Below are positions 18,782 through 25,845 of a stretch of DNA of 36,695 nucleotides, piece after piece. The notes under the pieces were generated by a model that saw only the letters and a list, made by a program, of their open reading frames with translations, was not told where the DNA came from and searched no databases. A program made the position numbers and the translations under genes. Source of the stretch: Spirochaetales bacterium (GTDB taxonomy: Bacteria > Spirochaetota > Spirochaetia > DSM-2461); the NCBI GenBank assembly GCA_028532905.1, contig JAQQAM010000010.1, positions 1 through 36,695 of the forward strand, in the 5' to 3' direction. Position 1 is the stretch's first letter. Every line of letters begins with the position of its first letter.

Positions 18782-20204
18782 GGATCTGAAAAAAAGGCTT
18801 CTCAGTGCCAGAGAATATGTGGGTGTGGATCAGATTGAAGGCCCCCTTGTGTTTGTCAAAAACACCCATCCCGTTGGGTACAGGGAGCTGGTGGAATGCC
18901 GTGACCGGAAGGGAAATATCCGGCTGGGTACCGTTATGGATACCTCTGCCGATGTGGCGGTGGTCCAGGTGTTTGAAGGAACATCGGGACTCAACATGCC
19001 CGAAACCAGAGTCAGCTTCAAAGGAGAGCCCCAGACTCTGGGGGTGACCAAAAAGATGCTGGGCCGGGTATTCAACGGACTCGGACAGCCCCGGGACGGA
19101 GGAGCAGCCCCCCGGGCGGTACGGCACATTGATGTGAACGGCCGGCCCGTCAATCCGGTGGCCCGGGAGTATCCCCGGGATTTTATCCAGACCGGCATCT
19201 CCGTCATTGACGGCATGAACACCCTGATCCGGGGACAGAAGCTCCCCATCTTTTCAGGGAACGGCCTGCCCCACAACGAACTGGCTGCCCAGATAACCCG
19301 GCAGGCCAAGGTCAAGGGACAGGACACCGACTTTGCCGTGGTCTTTGCCGCCATGGGAGTCAAGCACGATGTAGCCCGCTACTTTATCGACTCCTTCGAG
19401 AAATCGGGAGTTCTGGAAAAGGTGGCCCTCTTTCTTTCTCTGGCCGATGACCCCTCCATTGAAAGGATCATCACCCCCCGGAGCGCTCTCACTCTGGCCG
19501 AGCATCTGGCTTTTGACGAAGGGATGCATGTTCTGGTTGTCATGACCGACATGTCCAATTACTGTGAATCCCTCAGGGAGATTTCCACCCTACGGGGCGA
19601 GATTCCCTCCCGGAAGGGCTATCCCGGCTACCTCTACTCCGATCTGGCCGAACTGTATGAACGCTCGGGCATGCTCAAAGGGTTCAAGGGCTCCATAACC
19701 CAGCTCCCCATTCTGACCATGCCCAACGATGATATTTCCCACCCCATCCCCGACCTGTCGGGATACATCACAGAAGGGCAGATTGTTTTCGAACGGGATA
19801 TGCATGCCCGGGGACTCTATCCCCCTGTAGCGGGACTCCCCTCTCTCTCCCGTCTGATGAAAGACGGCATCGGAGAAGGGATGACCAGGGCGGATCATCC
19901 CCATCTGGCCAGTCAGCTCTTTGCCGCCTACAGCTATGTGAAGGATGTACGGAACCTGGCCTCGGTTATAGGAGAAGAAGAACTGACCCCTCTGGACCAT
20001 CAGTATATGGAGTTCGGGGAACACTTCGAGAAAAAGTTCATCAACCAGAGAGCCGATGAAGACAGAAGCATTGAAGAGACCCTGGACAGGGGCTGGGAGG
20101 CCTTAAGCCTCCTGCCGGCGGAAGAACTCCACAGGGTCACAGAAGATGAGATTGATGAATACTACGGCACCGTGGCCGTCCGAAAACCGGAGGCCGGACT
20201 CTAG
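18774..20204 (+). CDS. atpB: V/A-type ATPase regulatory subunit B
   Basis: The protein has 476 residues. The start at 18774 overlaps the A gene stop (ATGGATAA) and yields the standard N-terminus with EYVGVDQIEGPLVFV. An earlier in-frame ATG at 18696 lies inside A and is rejected. Family motifs include IQTGISVIDGMNTLIRGQKLP, FSGNGLPHNELAAQI (a degenerate P-loop, as expected for non-catalytic B) and MTDMSNYCESLREIS. It alternates with A in the soluble head. Confidence 0.97.
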   Translation: MDKDLKKRLLSAREYVGVDQIEGPLVFVKNTHPVGYRELVECRDRKGNIRLGTVMDTSADVAVVQVFEGTSGLNMPETRVSFKGEPQTLGVTKKMLGRVFNGLGQPRDGGAAPRAVRHIDVNGRPVNPVAREYPRDFIQTGISVIDGMNTLIRGQKLPIFSGNGLPHNELAAQITRQAKVKGQDTDFAVVFAAMGVKHDVARYFIDSFEKSGVLEKVALFLSLADDPSIERIITPRSALTLAEHLAFDEGMHVLVVMTDMSNYCESLREISTLRGEIPSRKGYPGYLYSDLAELYERSGMLKGFKGSITQLPILTMPNDDISHPIPDLSGYITEGQIVFERDMHARGLYPPVAGLPSLSRLMKDGIGEGMTRADHPHLASQLFAAYSYVKDVRNLASVIGEEELTPLDHQYMEFGEHFEKKFINQRADEDRSIEETLDRGWEALSLLPAEELHRVTEDEIDEYYGTVAVRKPEAGL

Positions 20205-20837
20205 ATGAGAAAGAACACAGCCCCCACCAAGACCAATCTCATATCCCTCCGGAATGAGCTGAAGTTCGCCACTCTGGGACACGAGCTGCTGGACCAGAAA
20301 CGGAATATTCTGGTGATGGAGCTTCTGAACCTGGTGGATCAGGCTGTGGATTTTCAGGAGAAAGCGGATGCCACCCTGAGCACCGCCTTCGGTTCCCTGG
20401 AAGATGCGGCTCTGGACATGGGCAAGAGAAACCTCCTCACCCTCTCCAGTGCCATCCGGGTGGAATCGGAAGTGAAGCTGACCCAGAGAAAGGTCATGGG
20501 AGTTCCCCTGCCCGTTGTCCAGACCGAATACAGCGGCCAGGCACCCTGGTACTCCACCACCGGCAACAGCTACCACGTGGATACGGCGGTGGAAGACTTC
20601 CGAAAGGCTCTGGAAATGGCCGGCAAACTGGCAGAACTAAAAATCTCCATCATGCGGCTGGCCCGGGAAGTGAAAAAGACAATCCGCAAGGTTAATGCCC
20701 TTGAAAAGATTGCCATCCCCGAGCTGGAAGAGACAGTGGCCCACATCCAGAACAGACTGGAAGAGAATGAACGGGATATGCTTATTCTTATGAAGCGAGT
20801 TAAGAGTAGGCTTGAAAGTAAAAGGATGAACCCTTAA
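20205..20837 (+). CDS. atpD: V/A-type ATPase central-stalk subunit D
   Basis: The protein has 210 residues and is mostly two long antiparallel helices with a middle globular part. The APTKTNLISLRNEL start and the C-terminal RRVNALE/IPxLEETV-type segment (here KVNALEKIAIPELEETVAHI) are signatures of subunit D, the rotor shaft. The ATG follows the B stop without a gap. It completes a set of nine subunits. Confidence 0.95.
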   Translation: MRKNTAPTKTNLISLRNELKFATLGHELLDQKRNILVMELLNLVDQAVDFQEKADATLSTAFGSLEDAALDMGKRNLLTLSSAIRVESEVKLTQRKVMGVPLPVVQTEYSGQAPWYSTTGNSYHVDTAVEDFRKALEMAGKLAELKISIMRLAREVKKTIRKVNALEKIAIPELEETVAHIQNRLEENERDMLILMKRVKSRLESKRMNP

Positions 20838-20858
20838 TCTAGGGAAAGGACAAAAGAA

Positions 20859-21347
20859 ATGGCAGGACCAATACAGAACATTCTGGTTTACATCGACGGC
20901 AGTGAAGAATCGGTCACAGCAGCGGAATACGCCGTATGCCTGGCTAAAAGCACGGGAGCCGAACTGAGCGCCCTCTATGTTGTCAACACCAGAGCCCTGA
21001 ACGACCTGGTAAAATCCAGGATCTTTATTGCCTCGGAAGAGCAGGAGTATCAGGAAGATCTTGAGAATGATGCCCAGAAGTATCTGGACCACGTCAAAGA
21101 GCTGGCTCACAAAAAGGCGCAGCCCATTGAACTGTACCAGAAAAACGGCGCCATCCATTCTGAGATCAAACACCTTGTGGAAGATCTGGATATCGATCTG
21201 CTGATTATCGGAGAACTCTCCAAGATCCAGAGCCGGAGGGATGAATTCTACAACGAAGTGGAGCGGGCCATGCGCTCTGTTCCCTGTTCCGTACTGATTG
21301 CCAAGGACGAGGATCTGGTCTGGTCCCATTATGAATCCCTGGCCTGA
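20859..21347 (+). CDS. Universal stress protein (UspA family), ATP-loop altered
   Basis: The protein has 162 residues with one Usp domain: NILVYIDGSEESVTAAEYAVCLAKSTGA, and a C-terminal SVPCSVLIAKD strand. The ATP-binding members have GxxG-x9-G(S/T) after the LLIIG strand; here the loop is GELSKIQSRRDEFYNEVERAM, which lacks those glycines, so it may be a non-ATP-binding member. It lies 21 bases after the D subunit gene with its own GGAAAGGA ribosome site, and may be read through from the ATPase operon. Confidence 0.9.
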   Translation: MAGPIQNILVYIDGSEESVTAAEYAVCLAKSTGAELSALYVVNTRALNDLVKSRIFIASEEQEYQEDLENDAQKYLDHVKELAHKKAQPIELYQKNGAIHSEIKHLVEDLDIDLLIIGELSKIQSRRDEFYNEVERAMRSVPCSVLIAKDEDLVWSHYESLA

Positions 21348-21391
21348 CCCTTGCTGATAAAATAAAATACAGGATAAAAGAAGGAAAACAA

Positions 21392-21838
21392 ATGAGTATA
21401 CTGGATTTAGTTACAGAAGACTGCATCAAAGTTCCCCTTGAAAGCACAAGAAAAAACGATCTGCTCCATGAAATGATAGACCTCCTCAAGGAGGCCGGTA
21501 AAATTTCAGATCCCGATGCCATCTACCAGGTGGTGCGGGCCAGAGAAGATCAGGGCAGCACCGGACTGGGAGAAGGCATTGCCATACCCCACGCCAAAAC
21601 CGACGCCGTTACAGATATAACCCTGGCCATAGGCATCTCACCACAGGGAATAGATTTTGAATCCCTCGACGGCGAAGACGCCAAGGTGTTCTTTATGATC
21701 CTGGCTCCCCCTGATAAATCGGGACTCCATATTGAAGCCCTCTCGGAAGTCGCCAGACTGACCCGGTCCGCCGCCTTTATGCGGACACTGATTCATTCCG
21801 AAACTCCCGCTGAAGTGGTGGAACTTTTTCAGGAGTAG
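21392..21838 (+). CDS. PTS EIIA domain protein (fructose/nitrogen type)
   Basis: The protein has 148 residues and is a single EIIA-2-type domain. The phospho-acceptor His67 is in IAIPHAKTDAV, the normal motif. There are no EIIB or EIIC domains, as in PtsN-like regulatory proteins, which are phosphorylated by NPr/HPr and control other proteins rather than sugar import. AAGGA precedes the ATG. It sits 44 bases after the Usp gene; the next gene is on the other strand and overlaps its last 62 bases. Regulation of the ATPase or of sigma-54-linked processes is possible but unproven. Confidence 0.9.
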   Translation: MSILDLVTEDCIKVPLESTRKNDLLHEMIDLLKEAGKISDPDAIYQVVRAREDQGSTGLGEGIAIPHAKTDAVTDITLAIGISPQGIDFESLDGEDAKVFFMILAPPDKSGLHIEALSEVARLTRSAAFMRTLIHSETPAEVVELFQE

Positions 21839-22046
21839 TAAGGCAGTTCCCCTTCTCCGGGGTTACAGACAGCTCCGGAGAACTCACAAAAGCAATGGAT
21901 TCAGCCTCGTATAAAAAAGACATCAGACTCAACGCCGCCAGCCCGGCCTGAAGCCTTCCGGGATTCCGGTCTTTTCCCATGGCTCCATCGCTATCATTCC
22001 GGGTATCACTGACCGTGACCGGTTCACTCAATCGGGGATTTTTCAT
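21777..22046 (-). CDS. Small protein of unknown function behind a sigma-54 promoter
   Basis: The ORF has 89 codons and begins at ATG 22046, with GGAAAGGA placed 6 to 8 bases upstream; a second ATG (22052) is too close to that site. The product is polar with one weakly hydrophobic stretch (GLAALSLMSFLY) and Pro/Glu-rich later parts; I recognise no family. Its last 62 bases are antisense to the EIIA gene, so its C-terminus could be partly an artefact of that overlap. The excellent promoter and ribosome site are the main reasons to call it real; the sequence itself gives little support. Confidence 0.45.
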   Translation of the reverse strand: MKNPRLSEPVTVSDTRNDSDGAMGKDRNPGRLQAGLAALSLMSFLYEAESIAFVSSPELSVTPEKGNCLTTPEKVPPLQREFRNESVSA

Positions 22047-22082
22047 GTTCATTCCTTTCCAATAATCTCAAAGGAACATATT

Positions 22083-22097
22083 GCAAAGGCTGTGCCA
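22083..22097 (-). promoter_or_regulatory. Sigma-54 (RpoN) promoter
   Basis: On the minus strand the sequence TTGGCAC-AGCCT-TTGCA places the invariant GG at 22096-22095 and GC at 22084-22083, with the required spacing. It fits the consensus TGGCAC-N5-TTGCW exactly. The transcript should start near 22071, 25 bases before the ATG at 22046. Sigma-54 promoters need an enhancer-binding activator, and none is encoded nearby. Confidence 0.75.
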
Positions 22098-22160
22098 AAT
22101 AATAAATAATCCCTAAAATCTGTTTCTTTTTGAACAGGCAAGGTTCTCCGGCTGTTATTT

Positions 22161-22400
22161 TCACCCCTGATCGGCGTAATACACCTCGGGAGCATCAAAG
22201 TTCAGGGGATAGTATAGCTCCATTGATTGGGCGGCCTCCCCGTCTTTATGAACAATACCCAGAGGCCGGGCTCTCAACCGGGAGTGCAATACTTCATCAA
22301 TTCTCATCTCCTGCCTCTGAATAATCAGGATCAGCAAAACGGCGCAGGCGGCGGTCATAACAGAGTAGACACTCAGGGTTAATACAAGATTGTAGATCAT
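22161..22400 (-). CDS. Small single-span membrane protein, unknown function
   Basis: The protein has 79 residues. Start ATG 22400 is chosen because AAGGAG lies 9 bases upstream; a longer in-frame form from 22448 has no ribosome site. A membrane span covers about residues 3-23 (LVLTLSVYSVMTAACAVLLIL), followed by a basic then acidic soluble tail ending YYPLNFDAPEVYYADQG. The likely orientation is C-terminus in the cytoplasm, by the positive charges after the span (inference). The gene lies between the sigma-54 gene and a site-2-type protease on the same strand, with a hairpin-rich stretch upstream. No family is recognised; membrane-anchored regulators and leader peptides can look like this. 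Confidence 0.65.
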   Translation of the reverse strand: MIYNLVLTLSVYSVMTAACAVLLILIIQRQEMRIDEVLHSRLRARPLGIVHKDGEAAQSMELYYPLNFDAPEVYYADQG

Positions 22401-22435
22401 GGCTTTTGTTCTCCTTACAGGAAGCAGAATACAAA

Positions 22436-22460
22436 ACACATGTGTCACTTCATGACATAT
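22436..22460. promoter_or_regulatory. Overlapping palindromes upstream of the small membrane protein gene
   Basis: ACACATGTGT (22436-22445) is a perfect 10-base palindrome, and TGTCA-CTTCA-TGACA (22443-22457) is an inverted repeat with 5-base arms, extended on both sides with one mismatch (ATGTGTCA against TGACATAT). They lie 36-60 bases before the start codon, where an operator could act. Confidence 0.4.
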
Positions 22461-22490
22461 ATTTAAACTTTATTGAGATTTTTTTGTTCA

Positions 22491-22606
22491 CCCCCCGGAA
22501 CCGGGGGGACAGGCTTTCCGCTCTACCTGCTAACGGGCAGAATTCTTTCCTGCTTCCTCCGGTCCGCAGGTTCTGCCCGGCAGGGTGCCGCTGAAATCCT
22601 TTTCAG
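22491..22606 (-). other. Hairpin-rich intergenic stretch, candidate structured RNA
   Basis: Three perfect stem-loops occur in 116 bases. The first is CCCCCCGG-AA-CCGGGGGG (22491-22508). The second is a nested one with outer 9-bp stem CGGGCAGAA/TTCTGCCCG (22534-22542 with 22571-22579) and inner 5-bp stem CCTGC/GCAGG (22549-22553 with 22566-22570). The third is CTGAAA-TCCT-TTTCAG (22591-22606). It is not a standard terminator: the minus strand reads A-rich after the last hairpin. No coding frame is apparent. The minus strand is preferred because it allows one further stem with a G-U pair, but the strand is not certain. It does not match a riboswitch class I know. Confidence 0.5.
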
Positions 22607-22611
22607 GGATA

Positions 22612-23265
22612 TTATGCACTGAGCTCCGGAATAATCAAAGCAAACATAAACCTTAAAACACCCCCCATCATCCGGCTGATAGGAATAATCTCCACATCCA
22701 GAGCCCGGTTGATCAGCAGAATGGCCAGCAGAATATACACACCCCAGCGGTTATAGGAGCTGATAAACGCGGTGTTCCGATTGAATAACGCTGTCACCAC
22801 CCGGGAGCCGTCCAGAGGGGGAATGGGAATCAGATTAAACAGAAATAGGAGGATATTGATTATGAGCACATACTGAATCACAGTCACCACAGCTTCTGTC
22901 CTCATAAAAGCCAGTGCGTCGCTCAGAAAAACAAAGCGGAGCAGAACTGTAAAGAGCAGGGCAATCAGCAGATTGGAAAAGGGTCCGGCCAGAGAGGTCA
23001 GAACCAGGCCGGGATATCTGTTTTTATAGCTGTCTATATCGATGCGTACCGGCTTGGCCCAACCGAATCCGGCGGTCAGGAGCATCAGAGTTCCCCACAA
23101 ATCCAGATGCTTCAGGGGGTTCAGGGTCAGTCTCCCCTCCAGCCGGGGAACGGGATCACCCTGCAGAGACGACACCCAGCCGTGGAAAAACTCATGAACC
23201 GACAGGCTCATCAACAGAATGGGAACTAGGAATATAAGCTCCTGAACAGACAGACTGAACAGCAT
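22612..23265 (-). CDS. Site-2-type membrane zinc metalloprotease (M50 family)
   Basis: The protein has 217 residues and is nearly all membrane, with about five spans. The zinc motif HEFFH (His24-His28) lies in the first span and the third ligand is Asp152 in IPPLDGS, matching M50B proteases. There is no PDZ or CBS domain, so it is the short form typical of many bacterial genomes. Such enzymes cut substrate proteins inside the membrane; the substrate is unknown here. The ribosome site is GCGAGG six to seven bases before the ATG, with a TATAAT -10 element upstream (23290-23295). The next gene downstream on this strand is the small membrane protein. Confidence 0.92.
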   Translation of the reverse strand: MLFSLSVQELIFLVPILLMSLSVHEFFHGWVSSLQGDPVPRLEGRLTLNPLKHLDLWGTLMLLTAGFGWAKPVRIDIDSYKNRYPGLVLTSLAGPFSNLLIALLFTVLLRFVFLSDALAFMRTEAVVTVIQYVLIINILLFLFNLIPIPPLDGSRVVTALFNRNTAFISSYNRWGVYILLAILLINRALDVEIIPISRMMGGVLRFMFALIIPELSA

Positions 23266-23289
23266 AAAACACCTCGCTTAATTCTTATG

Positions 23290-23295
23290 ATTATA
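23290..23295 (-). promoter_or_regulatory. TATAAT -10 element for the site-2 protease gene
   Basis: A perfect TATAAT on the minus strand lies 24 bases before the start codon. The -35 position reads TTCCCC, a poor match, so the promoter may need an activator or may not be used. Confidence 0.4.
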
Positions 23296-23368
23296 TCAGG
23301 TTTAAGCGGGAGGGGAATCCTTACTGTCCAAAGAATCCCCTACTGGATCAGAATAACTGCTGACTCTC

Positions 23369-24310
23369 TCAGAAATCAAACTCAGAGCAGATTCTGATTC
23401 TTTCCTCCACTGAGTATTCCCTCTCTCCAAGGTTTTCCACATATCTGAGACGGTCCAGGAGTCCTGCGCCGTTGGCTACCTGTATAGCCAGACCCGGACG
23501 GGCATTCAGTTCCAGCAGTAAAGGCCCTTTGTCCTTGTCCAGAACCATGTCGGCTCCCAGATATCCCAGGCCGGTCATTTCATAACAGCCTGAGGCCAGG
23601 GTCAGCAGAGTATCCCACTGGGGAACCGCCAGAGTGCTCAGCGGAACCCCTGTATCGGGATGTTCCTCTATGATTTTACCATGCTGAACAGCCCGCAGAG
23701 CCCGGCCTGTACCGATATCCAGCCCCACACCAACGGCTCCCTGATGGAGGTTGGCCTTACCGTCGGATTCGGCAGTCGAAAGTCGCATCATGGCCATCAC
23801 CGGAAAGCCCTTGAATATAATGACCCGGATATCCGGTACCCCTTCATAGGAGAAATCATCAAAAACCCTGTCCGGATTGATCAGTGTCTCAATGATTGCC
23901 GTATCCGGCTTTCCGCCGAGGGAGTAGAGTCCGGCCAGTATATTGGCACAGTGTCTCTTCATGTCTTTCATGGAAACCGCTTCCCCCGAGGGTTTGAAGA
24001 ACTGATCCCCTTCCCTCTTGAGGATAACCAGTATTCCCTTGCCCCCCGAACCTTTAGCCGGTTTGACGGCAAACCCGTTATGCCCTTCCAGATATGAATC
24101 CAGATGTTTCAGCTGATAGTTGCTGTCCATTTCTGCAATAAGATCCGGAACGGTTATCCCCGCCTCCAGGGCAATGCTTTTGGTTTTCAGCTTGTCATCC
24201 ACCAGGGGATAGAGCTTCCGGTTATTATACCGTCCGATATAATGACCGTTCCTCATATTCATACCCATTATGCCCCGTTTCTTCAGGGCTCCGGGACGTA
24301 CTGCTCTCAT
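23369..24310 (-). CDS. RimK-like ATP-grasp amino-acid/peptide ligase
   Basis: The protein has 313 residues. Signature stretches of the alpha-L-glutamate-ligase-like family are an early NRKLYPLVDDKLKTK, the KPAKGSGGKGILV nucleotide loop, and LGYLGADMVLDKDKGPLLLELNARPG, carrying Mg2+ ligands (Asp, Glu, Asn). ATP-grasp enzymes activate a carboxylate with ATP and join it to an amine. The start ATG 24310 overlaps the upstream stop (ATGA); internal ATGs at 24268 and 24262 are alternatives. It is the last gene of the three-gene cassette with the transglutaminase-like membrane protein and the retropepsin-like protein. The ligated substrates are unknown. Confidence 0.92.
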   Translation of the reverse strand: MRAVRPGALKKRGIMGMNMRNGHYIGRYNNRKLYPLVDDKLKTKSIALEAGITVPDLIAEMDSNYQLKHLDSYLEGHNGFAVKPAKGSGGKGILVILKREGDQFFKPSGEAVSMKDMKRHCANILAGLYSLGGKPDTAIIETLINPDRVFDDFSYEGVPDIRVIIFKGFPVMAMMRLSTAESDGKANLHQGAVGVGLDIGTGRALRAVQHGKIIEEHPDTGVPLSTLAVPQWDTLLTLASGCYEMTGLGYLGADMVLDKDKGPLLLELNARPGLAIQVANGAGLLDRLRYVENLGEREYSVEERIRICSEFDF

Positions 24311-25845
24311 GACTGCTCCTCTACCAGAGGACTGAAGCGTCTCAGCTCAGAGAGGCGGTATCCTGTATAGCTTCCTAGCAGCAGAGTCACTGCCATAAAA
24401 ATCAGCTGGGCACCCAGAAAGTTGAAAACAAAGTAACGGAGGAAGTTGCTGTTCATAAAAAGAAAAACCACAACCGCCACCAGGAGGCTGCTTCCCCCCT
24501 GAATCACAACTTCTTTGGAGCCCTCTTCCTCCCAGAGAATGGACATTCTTTCTATGGTCCAGGAGAGGATGATAATAGGAAAATAAGTAATTTTCAGTCC
24601 TTCAGTAAGACCGAGTTTATAGGAGGATACAGTAAAAACAGTGATGATACAGATAACTGAGATAATAACAGCCGAAATACGGGCCACAAGCAGAAGGTTC
24701 AGCCGGGAGAGATACGAACGGATCACAAGCCCAGTTCCCACAACCAGCAGGAATCCCAAAAGGCCTGTAATCAGAGTGGTCTCCATGAAGGACATGGCCA
24801 GGAGAACCGGCATAAAGGTTCCCGATGTCCGGACTCCCACCAGAACCCGGAGCATAACTACAATAAGAACTCCCAGAGGGATCAGAAGCATGGTTTTAAA
24901 GATGGACTGCTCCGCCAGAGGCAGGTCATATATGGAAAAACTCAAGATAGACAGATCCTCTTTGAAAGAATCCAGAATTCCTCCCAGGGGCATGACCTGC
25001 TGCACCATGGCAAACCGGACACCCGAATCGGAACCGCCGAAAACATCCAGAGAACTGCCGCTGGTATCATTCCAGATGATAAAATCTTCAGGAAGCCCCA
25101 GTTTGAAACTCCGCATATCATAGTACTGAACACTGCCGTCTTCCAGATAGACTTTAAGAAACTGAACCAGCCTCTGATTCCTTCGGCCGTCTTCCAGAAA
25201 AAGACCGTTCACCGGGTGGGCGGGAATGCCCTTATAGTTGAGCAGTTTTGTAAACAGTTCAGTATCCGAATACACGGAACGCAGCAGCTGGAGGTTCTGG
25301 TCCACCTGGCCGCTCCGGGCAAAAATACTGCTCAGCTCCCGGGCAAAAGAGCTGTAATCAGCACTCAGGGCATAGACCTGATCGGCAAGTGCCCGGGCTG
25401 CCGTTCTGTCTGAAGCACGCCAGACAACCTCCGGAACGGGAGGAGCAACATGGTTCTCTTCAACAGAGAAGGTTTTCTGCTCCAGAATATTCACCTTATA
25501 ATGGAGAACCTGGTTTCCTTCGGCTTCTCTCCGGGTCCATTCGGCAACAGGCTCCCCTCCCGAACCGCTGACATAGGAGAGACCGAATCCGGAAGACGCT
25601 GTAGACTGATCCAGAACCTGATATCCATCCTGGTCCTGGGGGAGATTCAGCCTCACTGTCAGAGGTCTGTCCGGCAGAGCCTTGAAATCCACCTGCCCTT
25701 CTATGCTCCAGATTCTGGCTTTCTCACCAGGAAACCAGGGCTGATGATCCACATAATGTCTGTAGAGGATGGAAGCTATCCCTGAAACGAGAAGGATGGC
25801 TATTATTATATAGAAAGCGATTTTCGATGTATCAGTCTTTTTCAT
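24307..25845 (-). CDS. Inactive transglutaminase fused to 7TM domain
   Basis: The protein has 512 residues. There is one N-terminal span (about 10-27), an extracytoplasmic domain with a degenerate transglutaminase core (region LLNYKGIPAHPVNGL near 210; the catalytic Cys position reads as Ser/Asp/Thr), then about seven spans in residues 300-500. This is the known inactive-transglutaminase/7TM architecture that accompanies RimK-like ligases in many proteobacteria. It probably presents or binds a peptide substrate at the membrane for its partners (inference). It starts in the TGATG overlap with the retropepsin gene stop (25845) and ends in overlap with the ligase gene. Confidence 0.9.
   Translation of the reverse strand: MKKTDTSKIAFYIIIAILLVSGIASILYRHYVDHQPWFPGEKARIWSIEGQVDFKALPDRPLTVRLNLPQDQDGYQVLDQSTASSGFGLSYVSGSGGEPVAEWTRREAEGNQVLHYKVNILEQKTFSVEENHVAPPVPEVVWRASDRTAARALADQVYALSADYSSFARELSSIFARSGQVDQNLQLLRSVYSDTELFTKLLNYKGIPAHPVNGLFLEDGRRNQRLVQFLKVYLEDGSVQYYDMRSFKLGLPEDFIIWNDTSGSSLDVFGGSDSGVRFAMVQQVMPLGGILDSFKEDLSILSFSIYDLPLAEQSIFKTMLLIPLGVLIVVMLRVLVGVRTSGTFMPVLLAMSFMETTLITGLLGFLLVVGTGLVIRSYLSRLNLLLVARISAVIISVICIITVFTVSSYKLGLTEGLKITYFPIIILSWTIERMSILWEEEGSKEVVIQGGSSLLVAVVVFLFMNSNFLRYFVFNFLGAQLIFMAVTLLLGSYTGYRLSELRRFSPLVEEQS

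Noticed and set aside
21853-21882. TTCTCCGG/CCGGAGAA hairpin after the EIIA gene as a terminator
   Set aside because: The 8-bp stem is real, but no T run follows on the plus strand and the 14-base loop is long. It may still assist termination, but it cannot be called one.
22491-22508. Perfect C6GG/CCG6 hairpin as an intrinsic terminator
   Set aside because: The T run is upstream of the hairpin on the plus strand and becomes an A run downstream on the minus strand, so it does not have terminator form in either direction.
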